DNA from: Janthinobacterium lividum
GTDB taxonomy: Bacteria; Pseudomonadota; Gammaproteobacteria; Steroidobacterales; Steroidobacteraceae
Assembly (NCBI GenBank): GCA_943327025.2
Contig: CALPVO020000050.1
Location: 1 to 11,228 of the forward strand
Direction of reading: 5' to 3'
Length of the DNA: 11,228 nucleotides
Of the stretch, positions 1-7,298 are shown in pieces (within the stretch, counting starts at the first letter, position 1; the number at the start of each line of letters is the position of its first letter). Below the pieces are notes generated by a model. The model was not told the origin of the DNA. It searched no databases and saw only the letters and a list, made by a program, of their open reading frames with translations. The translations under genes and the position numbers were made by a program.

Positions 1-95
1 AGGAGGTCCACCCACAGCGCATCCGCCGGCACGACGGCCGGCTGGTTGTCCAGCCGCGTGAGGCCGGTGGGGTTAGGGATGTAGCAGGAGAACAT
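1..95 (-). CDS. corA: CorA-like magnesium transporter, N-terminal fragment
   Basis: Only the first 31 codons are present; the gene continues past the left edge. The translation begins MFSCYIPNPTGLTRLDNQPA and goes on to ADALWVDLL. This resembles the N-terminus of CorA-family Mg2+/Co2+ channels, where a short beta strand and a variable stretch lead to an 'ALWiDLl' segment of the cytoplasmic domain. The membrane helices and the GMN signature that would settle the assignment lie outside the window. The ATG at 95 is chosen because it gives the family-like start; no strong ribosome binding site precedes it. The dsbA terminator lies between this gene and dsbA, so corA probably has its own promoter in 96-133, which I could not place. 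The family call rests on about 31 residues and is moderate. Confidence 0.6.
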   Translation of the reverse strand, partial: MFSCYIPNPTGLTRLDNQPAVVPADALWVDL

Positions 96-133
96 GAGGC
101 TGTTTTACCACGACCCGGTGAAGGTTGGCTTGC

Positions 134-165
134 ACAAAAACGAAGGCCCGCGGAGGGGCGGGCCT
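134..165 (-). terminator. Rho-independent terminator downstream of dsbA
   Basis: A perfect 8-bp G+C-rich stem (AGGCCCGC at 144-151 pairing with GCGGGCCT at 158-165) closes a 6-nt loop. Read on the minus strand it is followed by TTCGTTTTTGTG, which supplies the U-tract. It sits about 45 nt past the dsbA stop and before corA, as expected for the end of the cytochrome c4-dsbA transcript. Confidence 0.8.
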
Positions 166-208
166 GCGTGAAAGAAGGATGGCCGGGAAGACCCGTGCGC
201 TGCCCGCC

Positions 209-1054
209 TCAGCGGCGGCGAGCGCCGCCGGAGAGGTCATTGATGAGGTCGAGCAACTGCTGCTCGCCACCCGCGCTACCGACATCGGCGGTGTACTTGC
301 CGCTAACGACCACCATCGGCACGCCCGTTACCTGATAGCGACGTGTCAGCACTTCTGCGCGCTGCAAGTTGCTTTCCACCGGGAACGAGCGATAAACCCG
401 CTTGATGTCCGCGGCAGAGATGCCCTTCGACTTCAGGAAGGCTACCTGCAGCGCTTCGCCCTTGGCCGGGTCTTGGTCGGCCAACATGTTGCCGTTCGCG
501 TGAATCTCGCGGAAAACCGCCGTGTGCAGTTGGTCCAACTTGCCCAGCGCCTGCAGCGCATAGAAAAGACGGGCGTGCTGGCGGTTAACGTCATTCCACA
601 TCACCGGTACGCGCCGGAAATTGACGTAGGCAGGCTGGCCCTTTTTGCGCCAGTTTTCGAGGTAGGGGTCTAAGTGGTAGCAGTGACCACAGCCGTACCA
701 GAACACCTCGACCACCTCGACCTTGTCAGCCGGGCTGTCCGTCGGCTGGGCGGGAACCAACTGGTTGTAGTTCTTGCCTAGCGCCCAACGGCTGGAACTG
801 ACGCCCGCCGCGGGCGGCGTGGTAGCAGCGACAGCGGACGCCACGGGGCTGAGGGCATCCACCGCAGCCTCAATCGCTTCACCGCCCGGCTGGACGGCGG
901 ATGTAGCCGGCGCTGCAGCGGGCTGTGCCACCGGCGCCGCAGGGGCTTCAATACCAGCGGGTGCCGCAGGCACGGCCCCTTGCTGGTTAGCCGAGCCGCC
1001 ACAGGCGGCGAGCAGGGAAACGACAAACAACGGCAACAAGCGATTCAGGCGCAT
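209..1054 (-). CDS. dsbA: DsbA-family thiol:disulfide interchange lipoprotein
   Basis: This 281-residue protein should oxidise cysteine pairs in exported proteins, usually with DsbB re-oxidising it. A lipoprotein signal ends in the lipobox L15-A-A-C18, so the protein is probably lipid-anchored, at the periplasmic face. Residues about 20-88 are an Ala/Pro/Val-rich low-complexity tether. The thioredoxin fold follows: EVVEVFWYGCGHCY carries the active site C122-G-H-C125, a helical insert spans about 150-230, and TGVP holds the expected cis-proline P246. The body matches DsbA in length; the extra length is the tether. The ATG at 1054 has a GGAG ribosome site 9 nt upstream. It lies 29 nt downstream of the cytochrome c4 stop on the same strand, so the two are probably co-transcribed. 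The CGHC dipeptide differs from the CPHC of E. coli DsbA but occurs in the family. Confidence 0.93.
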   Translation of the reverse strand: MRLNRLLPLFVVSLLAACGGSANQQGAVPAAPAGIEAPAAPVAQPAAAPATSAVQPGGEAIEAAVDALSPVASAVAATTPPAAGVSSSRWALGKNYNQLVPAQPTDSPADKVEVVEVFWYGCGHCYHLDPYLENWRKKGQPAYVNFRRVPVMWNDVNRQHARLFYALQALGKLDQLHTAVFREIHANGNMLADQDPAKGEALQVAFLKSKGISAADIKRVYRSFPVESNLQRAEVLTRRYQVTGVPMVVVSGKYTADVGSAGGEQQLLDLINDLSGGARRR

Positions 1055-1083
1055 GGCGGAGGCTCCGGTAGCCGGCAGAAAAT

Positions 1084-1734
1084 TCAGCGCAGACCTTGGA
1101 CGTAAGCCGCCAAAGCCTTCATGTCGTCATCGGACAATTTGCCGGCGATTTCGTTCATGATCGCCGCACCAGCGGGGACTTGAACGGGCGCGCCAGCTAC
1201 CGGGGCACCGTAGCGAGTGCCGCCAGCGTAGCCCTTCAACTGGTTGTACACGTAGACCGAATGCTGCGCACGCAGCGCGGGGTACAAGGCCGGACCATTG
1301 CCGCGACCGGCCGGACCATGGCAGCCCAGGCAAGAAGGAATGCCCTTGGCGGCATCGCCCGCACGGTAGAGGGTTTGCCCACGCGCCACCAGAGCTGCAT
1401 CAGCCTCGCCGCCGGTCAGGGTTAGCGAATTGAAGTAGGCGCCGAGATCGGCCATGTCCTGCTCGGACAGCGCAGCCGCCTGCCCCATCATGATGGCGTT
1501 GGGACGCGCGCCTGACTTGAACGCGGCCAACTGCTGGGCGATGTACTGCTTGTGCTGAGCGGCGAGGTTGGGCCATTCCGGGTTGACACTATTGCCGTTG
1601 GCGCCATGGCAAGCCGCGCAGACCGCAGACTTGGCGGCACCCGCCTCAGCGGTACCGGCCGGGCCGGCAACCACAGGGGCAGACAGCAGGGCAGTGGCCA
1701 AGGCCACCGGAACGAGCGCGAACCAATTCTTCAT
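1084..1734 (-). CDS. Diheme cytochrome c4
   Basis: This 216-residue periplasmic diheme cytochrome c belongs to the c4 family, which passes electrons from the quinol side of the respiratory chain to terminal oxidases. A Sec signal peptide (MKNWF then a hydrophobic stretch, probable cleavage after VVA near residue 23) is followed by two similar cytochrome domains. The heme-binding motifs are C39-A-A-C-H43 and C135-L-G-C-H139. Likely axial methionines are M82 or M83 in the first domain and M193 (AIMNEIAGKLS) in the second. Length and two-domain layout fit the family. The reading frame stays open for another 83 codons upstream, but that part overlaps engB antisense and has no signal-peptide character. 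The ATG at 1734 has GGGAG 7 nt upstream. It is followed by dsbA, whose product could act on cysteines of exported cytochromes. Confidence 0.93.
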   Translation of the reverse strand: MKNWFALVPVALATALLSAPVVAGPAGTAEAGAAKSAVCAACHGANGNSVNPEWPNLAAQHKQYIAQQLAAFKSGARPNAIMMGQAAALSEQDMADLGAYFNSLTLTGGEADAALVARGQTLYRAGDAAKGIPSCLGCHGPAGRGNGPALYPALRAQHSVYVYNQLKGYAGGTRYGAPVAGAPVQVPAGAAIMNEIAGKLSDDDMKALAAYVQGLR

Positions 1735-1819
1735 CGACGGACTCCCAAGGGGCGGTCTGCAGGCTACGCGCAAGGCACAGGAGTACACTGCGCGCGTCAA
1801 AGTCGCGAAGTTTACCACC
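1735..1819. promoter_or_regulatory. Divergent intergenic region between cytochrome c4 and engB
   Basis: This 85-bp gap separates two divergent genes and must carry the promoters of both unless they lie inside coding sequence. On the minus strand TTGACG (complement of 1795-1800) is a good -35 match, but no clear -10 hexamer follows at 16-18 nt. On the plus strand TACACT (1774-1779) resembles a -10 without a recognisable -35. I cannot place start sites with confidence. The ribosome site of the cytochrome gene (GGGAG) lies at its left end. Confidence 0.4.
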
Positions 1820-2482
1820 ATGTCCGCCTTTCCCAATGTCCGGTTCATCAAGAGCGCCAACGCCCCGGACCAGTTCGTCCCCGAAACCGGCGGCGAGGTG
1901 GCCATCGCCGGGCGTTCCAACAGCGGCAAGTCCAGCGCCATCAACCTCATCACCCAGCGGCACGGCCTGGCACGCACCAGCAAAGCGCCGGGGCAGACGC
2001 AGTTGGTGAACTTTTTCGAGTTGGAAGCGAACCGCCGCTTGGTGGACCTGCCGGGCTATGGCTTCGCCAAGGTGCCGCGCGCCATGCAAGACCACTGGGG
2101 GCGCCTGCTCACCCAGTATTTCGCCGAGCGCCAAAGTCTGAAGGGACTGTTCATCGTCATGGACGTGCGCCGCCCCTTGGGCGAGAAAGACATTCAGATG
2201 ATGGAACTGGTGGCGGGGCGCGGCCTGCCGGTGCACTTGATGCTTACCAAGTGCGACAAGGTCAGCCGGAACGAGGCACTGCCCACCTTGCGGCGCATTC
2301 AGGCGGAAACGGCGGGCCGGGCCACGGCGCAGTTGTTTTCCGCACTGAGCAAAGAGGGCGTGGACGAGGCCCGCAAAGTACTGCGCGCCATGTACGCCGC
2401 GCCTGCAACGCGTGAAGCAGAAAAGAAAATGCCCGGCGGGGATACCGCCGGGCCAGTAATCGACGGTCGGGGGATAGGCTGA
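1820..2482 (+). CDS. engB: EngB/YihA ribosome-biogenesis GTPase
   Basis: This 220-residue TRAFAC-class GTPase belongs to the YihA/EngB (YsxC) family, needed for assembly of the large ribosomal subunit. The GTP-binding motifs appear in order: G1 G31-RSNSGK-S38, the Thr-containing switch region around APGQTQLVNFF (56-66), G3 D77-L-P-G followed by the family-typical YGFAKVP, G4 T143-K-C-D146, and G5 S174-A-L. The ATG at 1820 gives the usual N-terminus, about 30 residues before the P-loop. The frame is open upstream, but that part is antisense to the cytochrome c4 signal region. No strong ribosome site is visible. The last 25 or so residues (from about EAEKK) lie beyond the conserved domain and overlap a strong DNA hairpin. 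Its location next to cytochrome c4 and dsbA is common in gammaproteobacteria. Confidence 0.95.
   Translation: MSAFPNVRFIKSANAPDQFVPETGGEVAIAGRSNSGKSSAINLITQRHGLARTSKAPGQTQLVNFFELEANRRLVDLPGYGFAKVPRAMQDHWGRLLTQYFAERQSLKGLFIVMDVRRPLGEKDIQMMELVAGRGLPVHLMLTKCDKVSRNEALPTLRRIQAETAGRATAQLFSALSKEGVDEARKVLRAMYAAPATREAEKKMPGGDTAGPVIDGRGIG
2418..2453 (-). terminator. Terminator-like hairpin inside the 3' end of engB
   Basis: A perfect 9-bp stem (GCCCGGCGG at 2431-2439 with CCGCCGGGC at 2445-2453) closes a 5-nt loop (GGATA). On its left flank is AAAAGAAAAT, so on the minus strand the hairpin is followed by ATTTTCTTTTC, the signature of an intrinsic terminator. On the plus strand it is followed by CAGTAATC, with no T-tract. 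It lies within the non-conserved tail of engB. It could be a decayed bidirectional terminator, or it could stop a minus-strand transcript starting in the engB-glnB gap; no minus-strand gene is apparent there. Confidence 0.5.
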
Positions 2483-3000
<518 letters not shown>

Positions 3001-3003
3001 GCC

Positions 3004-3489
3004 ATGGCCCTCCGCCAGTTGGTTGCTGCCTCCGTCACTTCAGTCGCGCTGCTGCTCACCGCCGGCGGTGCGCTGCTCGCCCCTGCCGCTGTCGCCGGCA
3101 CCATCTACGAATGGACCCTGAACGGCCAGAAGTTCGCCTCCGACCGTCCGCCGCCGCCGGGCGCCAAACTCATCCGCGTCCAGCAAGACCGGGCCACCCC
3201 ACCCGCCGCAAAGCCCGCGCCGCAGCCCGCGACAACCACCGCCAATGGCGCCGCCGCGGCCAGCGCCGCTGACGACGCTGCCACGGCGCGGCAAGTGCAG
3301 AAAGACCTGAACAAGACGCAGGCAGACCTCTGCAACGACGCCCGCGAGCGCTACCAAACCTACCTGACGGCGCAGCGGCTGTTCAAGCCCGGGCCCGACA
3401 AAGAACGGCAGTACCTGACCGACGCCGAACTCACCACCGTCCGCGTGAATGCCAAACGCGACATGGACACTGCCTGCAAATCCCAATGA
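3004..3489 (+). CDS. DUF4124-containing exported protein
   Basis: This 161-residue protein of unknown function has a Sec signal peptide (hydrophobic residues 5-29, likely cleavage near AVA-G, 29-32). Just after it comes a DUF4124-like segment, TIYEWTLNGQKFASDRPPPPGA (33-54 in part), the 'YkW.d.nG...SDrPP' pattern of that domain. A Pro/Ala/Thr linker (about 62-92) leads to a helical, charged tail. Two cysteines, C110 and C158, could form a disulfide in the periplasm. It starts 3 nt after the P-II stop and its own stop overlaps the next start (ATGA), so it is translated as part of the operon. What it does and why it sits beside P-II are not evident from sequence. Confidence 0.85.
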   Translation: MALRQLVAASVTSVALLLTAGGALLAPAAVAGTIYEWTLNGQKFASDRPPPPGAKLIRVQQDRATPPAAKPAPQPATTTANGAAAASAADDAATARQVQKDLNKTQADLCNDARERYQTYLTAQRLFKPGPDKERQYLTDAELTTVRVNAKRDMDTACKSQ

Positions 3490-4370
3490 ACGGCTCCGAT
3501 TCCCCGCGCACTGGCTTTGTAGGTCTCGGCGCCATGGGCGCGCACATGGCGCGCAATCTCCACCGCGCTGGCTTGCTCGCCGGTGTGTGGAACCGCACCA
3601 CGGCCCGCGCCACCGCCCTTGCCGCAGAAACCGGCTGCGCCGCGCCGGCATCGCTGGCAGAACTCGCTGGCCTGTGCGAAGTCTTAGTGTTGTGCGTCTC
3701 GGCGGACGAAGATGTCCTGGCCTGTATCGACGCACTGCTGCCCGGCGCTCACCCCGGGCTCGTGGTGGTGGACTGCTCGACGGTTTCCGCCGACACCGCG
3801 CGTGAAGCGGCTCGCCGTCTGGCTGCAGTAGGCGCCGGCTTCCTCGATGCCCCCGTCAGCGGTGGTGTTGAAGGGGCACGCGATGCACGCCTCGCCATCA
3901 TGGTGGGCGGCACGCCAGAACATTTCGCTGCGGCACAGCCCGCACTCGCCGCCATGGGCGCCACCGTGCGCCATCTGGGGCCCACCGGCTACGGCCAGGC
4001 CACAAAGGCCACCAACCAGATCATGTGCGCCGGCATCATCCAGGCCGTGGCGGAAGCGATGGCTTTCGCGAAGGCGGAAGGTCTGCCGCTACCGGAGGTC
4101 ATTGATACCCTGGGGAAAGGCGCCGGCTCTTCGTGGTACTTCGTGAACCGCGCGCCGAACATGGTGACCAACCTTTATCCCGCCGGGTTCCGTGTGCAGT
4201 TGCATGCGAAGGACTTGCGCATCTGCCAAGCCATGGCGGCCCGGCATGGCGTGCAGCTGCCGGTGGTCGATACCACGCTGGCGCAATACGCGGAACTGGT
4301 GGCACAAGGCCATGCGGATGACGACATCAGCTCGCTGTTCGTGCTGAAGGACGCCTTGTTCCGTGAATGA
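3486..4370 (+). CDS. NAD(P)-dependent beta-hydroxyacid dehydrogenase family protein
   Basis: This 294-residue cytoplasmic oxidoreductase belongs to the 3-hydroxyisobutyrate dehydrogenase / tartronate-semialdehyde reductase family. The Rossmann nucleotide motif is G13-L-G-A-M-G18. The substrate-binding signature DAPVSGG spans 121-127. The catalytic lysine region GYGQATKATNQ gives K174 and N177, and the family's KDLR motif is at 242-245, so the protein looks catalytically complete. A basic residue in WNRTTAR just after the second strand could favour NADPH, but this is weak. Substrate cannot be told from sequence: 3-hydroxyisobutyrate, tartronate semialdehyde, succinic semialdehyde or 6-phosphogluconate-like acids are all possible. 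It overlaps the upstream gene by 4 nt and the downstream kinase gene by 8 nt, indicating coupled translation. Confidence 0.9.
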   Translation: MNGSDSPRTGFVGLGAMGAHMARNLHRAGLLAGVWNRTTARATALAAETGCAAPASLAELAGLCEVLVLCVSADEDVLACIDALLPGAHPGLVVVDCSTVSADTAREAARRLAAVGAGFLDAPVSGGVEGARDARLAIMVGGTPEHFAAAQPALAAMGATVRHLGPTGYGQATKATNQIMCAGIIQAVAEAMAFAKAEGLPLPEVIDTLGKGAGSSWYFVNRAPNMVTNLYPAGFRVQLHAKDLRICQAMAARHGVQLPVVDTTLAQYAELVAQGHADDDISSLFVLKDALFRE

Positions 4371-5487
4371 GCCGTCGGCTCCGCGCGCCGACCGACAACC
4401 TGCCCCGCCCCGTGGCAGCTACTTGCCCGACCTCTGCCTGCCTCGGTCGGTACTGCTGCTGGTGCTCGCCTCGGCGGTGCTGGCCTTCATCCTCACCTTG
4501 GCCCGGCGCGCGCCGGGCACCGACATAGCGTTCTGGGCGGACCTCGCCGCCACGGGCTGGCTACTGCTCTGGATTGCTCTTGGCAATGCGGCGCTGTGGT
4601 GCGCACTGCGCCGCAGCCGCTTGCCTGCACGCGGTGCAACAGCGGAAACGCTGGCAGCACTCGGCGTCTTGGCAGGCGTCACGGCCTTGGTTTCTTGGGG
4701 TGCTGCCACTCTGGGCCTGCACGGCCTCGCCGGCAGTGGCTTGCCGGGCGTGTGGGGCGGCGGTTCGAGCGGCAACGGCCCAGAACTGGCCCCAAGCGCC
4801 TTCGTGCTGCGCAACGTGCTGCTCGCGCTACTGGCCGGCGGCTTGCTGCTGCGGTATCTCTACGTGGCGCACCAATGGCGCTTGCAGGTGGAAGCGGAAA
4901 GCCGCGCGCGAGTGGCCGCATTGCAGGCGCGTATCCGCCCGCACTTCCTGTTCAACAGCCTCAACACCATCGCCGCTTTGGCGGACACCGACAGCCCACG
5001 CGCCGCCAGCGCCGTGGAAGACCTGGCCGACCTGTTCCGCGCCAGCCTAGCGGCGGAGCGCATGGTCGCCACGGTAGCCACCGAACTGGAAGTGGCCAAA
5101 GCCTACGTGCGTCTGGAACAAGAGCGCCTCGGCAGCCGCCTGCAGGTGAACTGGGACCTCACCGCGCTGGACACCAGCGTGCCCATGCCGCCCTTGATGT
5201 TGCAGCCACTGCTGGAGAATGCGGTTTACCACGGCATTGAACGCCTGCCGGAGGGTGGCTGCATTACGGTCGCCGGCGGCAGCGATGGCCAACTGGCATG
5301 GCTTGAAGTCGCCAACCCACTCCCCGTCCATGCACCCGCGCCCTTACACACTGGACACCAAGAAGCGCTCGCGAATATCCGCGAGCGGCTATCGCTGTTG
5401 TATGGCGGCCGTGGCAGTCTGCAGACCACTGCCTCAACGACGGGCTTTACCGCTCGCTTGTGCTGGCCCTTCACTGGCAACCGTTGA
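4363..5487 (+). CDS. algZ: AlgZ/LytS-type membrane sensor histidine kinase
   Basis: This 374-residue sensor kinase has a His_kinase (LytS/YehU/AlgZ) catalytic core. The N-terminal half has hydrophobic segments at about 28-47, 60-80, 97-118 and 147-167, suggesting four membrane helices with a Gly/Ser-rich loop (about 122-143). The phosphorylation motif RPHFLFNSLN contains H194, and the ATP-site N-box is LLENAVYHG with N286. The last part, NIRERLSLLYG, fits the C-terminal ATPase domain, though the glycine-rich G-box is degenerate, as in AlgZ/FimS proteins. The start is a GTG at 4363 inside the preceding gene's end; I see no ATG in frame nearby. The response regulator follows after 4 nt. In Pseudomonas this pair controls alginate and type IV pilus genes; that role is inferred here only from gene order. 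Confidence 0.9.
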   Translation: MNEPSAPRADRQPAPPRGSYLPDLCLPRSVLLLVLASAVLAFILTLARRAPGTDIAFWADLAATGWLLLWIALGNAALWCALRRSRLPARGATAETLAALGVLAGVTALVSWGAATLGLHGLAGSGLPGVWGGGSSGNGPELAPSAFVLRNVLLALLAGGLLLRYLYVAHQWRLQVEAESRARVAALQARIRPHFLFNSLNTIAALADTDSPRAASAVEDLADLFRASLAAERMVATVATELEVAKAYVRLEQERLGSRLQVNWDLTALDTSVPMPPLMLQPLLENAVYHGIERLPEGGCITVAGGSDGQLAWLEVANPLPVHAPAPLHTGHQEALANIRERLSLLYGGRGSLQTTASTTGFTARLCWPFTGNR

Positions 5488-5491
5488 AACC

Positions 5492-6301
5492 ATGTCAACT
5501 ACGCCCCTGCGCTTGCTCATCGTTGACGACGAACCACCGGCCCGGCAGCGTTTGCGGCAACTCTGCGCCGGCATTCCCGACATCTTGGTGGTGGGTGAAG
5601 CAGGCAACGGCCGCGAGGCGCTGGAGCAAGCGGGAGTGCTCGCTCCGGAAGTGGTGCTACTGGACGTACGCATGCCGGGAATGGACGGCCTCGAGGCGGC
5701 CCGCGAATTGGCACAACTCCCCTTGCCGCCTGCCATCATCTTCGTCACGGCCTACGAGCAACATGCACTGGAAGCCTTCGATACCGCCGCCAGTGCCTAT
5801 CTACTAAAACCGGTACGCCGCGAGAAACTGGCCGCTGCGCTGGCACGTGCCCAACGCCCCACGCTCGCCCAACGCCTCGGCAATGCCGGCCTGCCAGAGG
5901 CCAACAACGCGCTGGCAACCCATGCCCCGGCCACCAGCGACCCTGCGCGTCCCGTGACGACCCCCGGACACATCACCGTTAGGCAACAAACGGCCCACGG
6001 CACGCAGTGGCACTTGGTGCCTTTGGGCGAAGTGCTCGCCTGCGTGGCGGACCAGAAGTACGTCACTTTGCACACCACCCAAGGCGAGTTCCTCAGCGAC
6101 CACTCGCTGCGCGAACTGGAAACCGCCCATGGCACCTATTTTCTGCGGGTACACCGCAACGCTTTGGTGGTGCCAGCGGCCATCGCTACCGCCACACGCT
6201 CGGCCGATGGCGGACTGACGCTGACGCTGCGCCACGGCGGCCTCACCCTCGATGCGAGCCGACGCCTGTCAGCCGAAGTACTGCGTCGGTTGGGTGGCTA
6301 G
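5492..6301 (+). CDS. algR: AlgR-type LytTR response regulator
   Basis: This 269-residue DNA-binding response regulator is the partner of the kinase just upstream. The receiver domain (about 6-120) has the acidic pair D12/D13, the phospho-acceptor D58 in LLDVRMPGMDG, T86 in FVTAY and K106 in LLKPV, so all conserved residues are present. A Pro/Ala/Thr-rich linker (about 122-158) leads to a LytTR DNA-binding domain (about 160-265) with the typical DQKYVTLHT and FLRVHRNALV segments. The ATG at 5492 follows the kinase stop by 4 nt. The gene order kinase-regulator-hemC-hemD matches algZ-algR-hemC-hemD of Pseudomonas, which supports the name. Its targets here are unknown. Confidence 0.92.
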   Translation: MSTTPLRLLIVDDEPPARQRLRQLCAGIPDILVVGEAGNGREALEQAGVLAPEVVLLDVRMPGMDGLEAARELAQLPLPPAIIFVTAYEQHALEAFDTAASAYLLKPVRREKLAAALARAQRPTLAQRLGNAGLPEANNALATHAPATSDPARPVTTPGHITVRQQTAHGTQWHLVPLGEVLACVADQKYVTLHTTQGEFLSDHSLRELETAHGTYFLRVHRNALVVPAAIATATRSADGGLTLTLRHGGLTLDASRRLSAEVLRRLGG

Positions 6302-6327
6302 TCGCCGCTGTGAGAAACTCACTGCCC

Positions 6328-7293
6328 ATGAAACTCCTGCGTATTGCCACCCGCCGCAGCGCTCTCGCGCTCTGGCAGGCCGAACACGTTGCCGCACGCC
6401 TGCGTGCCGCCCACCCAGGACTCGAAGTCGAACTCCTACCCATGGTGACGCAGGGCGACCGCATCCTCGACCGTACGCTCGCGCAAGTAGGCGGCAAGGG
6501 CCTGTTCATCAAGGAACTGGAAGTGGCCCTGCAGGAAGGCCGCGCGGACCTTGCGGTGCATTCCATGAAGGACATGCCTGCCGATTTGCCGGACGGCCTG
6601 TGCCTAGCCGCGGCACTGGAACGCGCGGATCCGCGCGATGCGTTTGTGTCGAACCACTTTGCTCGCTTTCAGGACCTGCCGCACGGTGCCAAGCTCGGTA
6701 CTGCCAGCCTGCGGCGACAGTGCCAAGTACGTGCGCTGCGGCCGGACCTCGTCGTGCAGCCCCTGCGCGGCAACGTCAACACGCGCCTCGCCAAGCTCGA
6801 CGCGAACGAATTCGACGCCATCTTGCTGGCTTGTGCAGGCCTCGACCGCTTGGGCTTTTCCGCGCGCATCGCGGAGCACCTCAGCCCGGCGCTGCTCGTG
6901 CCGGCCGTCGGCCAAGGCATCATCGGCATCGAATGCCGCAGCGACGACGCCTTCACCCGCAACGCCGTGGCTTGTCTGGACGACGCACTGGCAGCCTTGT
7001 GTCTGGCCACCGAACGCGCCTTCTCCGCACGTCTTGCCGGTAGCTGTCAGTCGCCCATCGCGGGCCACGCCGTGCTCGAAGGCAATACGCTGCGCCTGCA
7101 AGGGCTCGTCGGCGCGGCCGATGGCTCGCGCAGCGTAACGGACAACGGCACGCTTGCACTGACGGCGACGGATACCACCGCCCTACGTACTGCGCTTGGC
7201 AACGGCGAAGCCTTGGGCGTCGCCCTAGCCGAAAAACTGCTGGCAGCCGGCGCTGGCGACTTGCTGGAGGCGGCTCGCGCCGCCGAGCACTAG
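6328..7293 (+). CDS. hemC: Porphobilinogen deaminase (hydroxymethylbilane synthase)
   Basis: This 321-residue cytoplasmic enzyme joins four porphobilinogens into hydroxymethylbilane in heme and siroheme synthesis. The N-terminus MKLLRIATRRSALALWQA is typical. HSMKDMP gives the catalytic aspartate D82; arginines of the substrate channel lie in GTASLRRQCQ (124-133), and PLRGNVNTRL and VGQGIIGIE are conserved. The dipyrromethane cofactor cysteine is C240 in AGSCQSPIAG, where E. coli has GGCQVPIG. Length matches the family. The ATG at 6328 is preferred; an in-frame GTG at 6310 would add six residues unlike the family. The algR stop is 26 nt upstream and the hemD start 5 nt downstream. Confidence 0.96.
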   Translation: MKLLRIATRRSALALWQAEHVAARLRAAHPGLEVELLPMVTQGDRILDRTLAQVGGKGLFIKELEVALQEGRADLAVHSMKDMPADLPDGLCLAAALERADPRDAFVSNHFARFQDLPHGAKLGTASLRRQCQVRALRPDLVVQPLRGNVNTRLAKLDANEFDAILLACAGLDRLGFSARIAEHLSPALLVPAVGQGIIGIECRSDDAFTRNAVACLDDALAALCLATERAFSARLAGSCQSPIAGHAVLEGNTLRLQGLVGAADGSRSVTDNGTLALTATDTTALRTALGNGEALGVALAEKLLAAGAGDLLEAARAAEH

Positions 7294-7298
7294 GCACC

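Noticed and set aside
125..673. Plus-strand open frame opposite dsbA
   Set aside because: It mirrors the dsbA coding sequence, is Arg/Ala/Leu-rich as shadows are, and crosses the dsbA terminator.
1735..1983. N-terminal extension of the cytochrome c4 frame by 83 codons
   Set aside because: It is antisense to the start of engB, has no signal-peptide character, and the internal ATG at 1734 has a good ribosome site directly before a clear signal peptide.
5219..5491. Upstream extension of the algR frame into algZ
   Set aside because: It overlaps the kinase ATPase domain; the receiver domain starts at the ATG at 5492.
6007..6327. Long upstream extension of the hemC frame
   Set aside because: It overlaps the LytTR domain of algR in another frame; the HemC N-terminus begins naturally at 6328.
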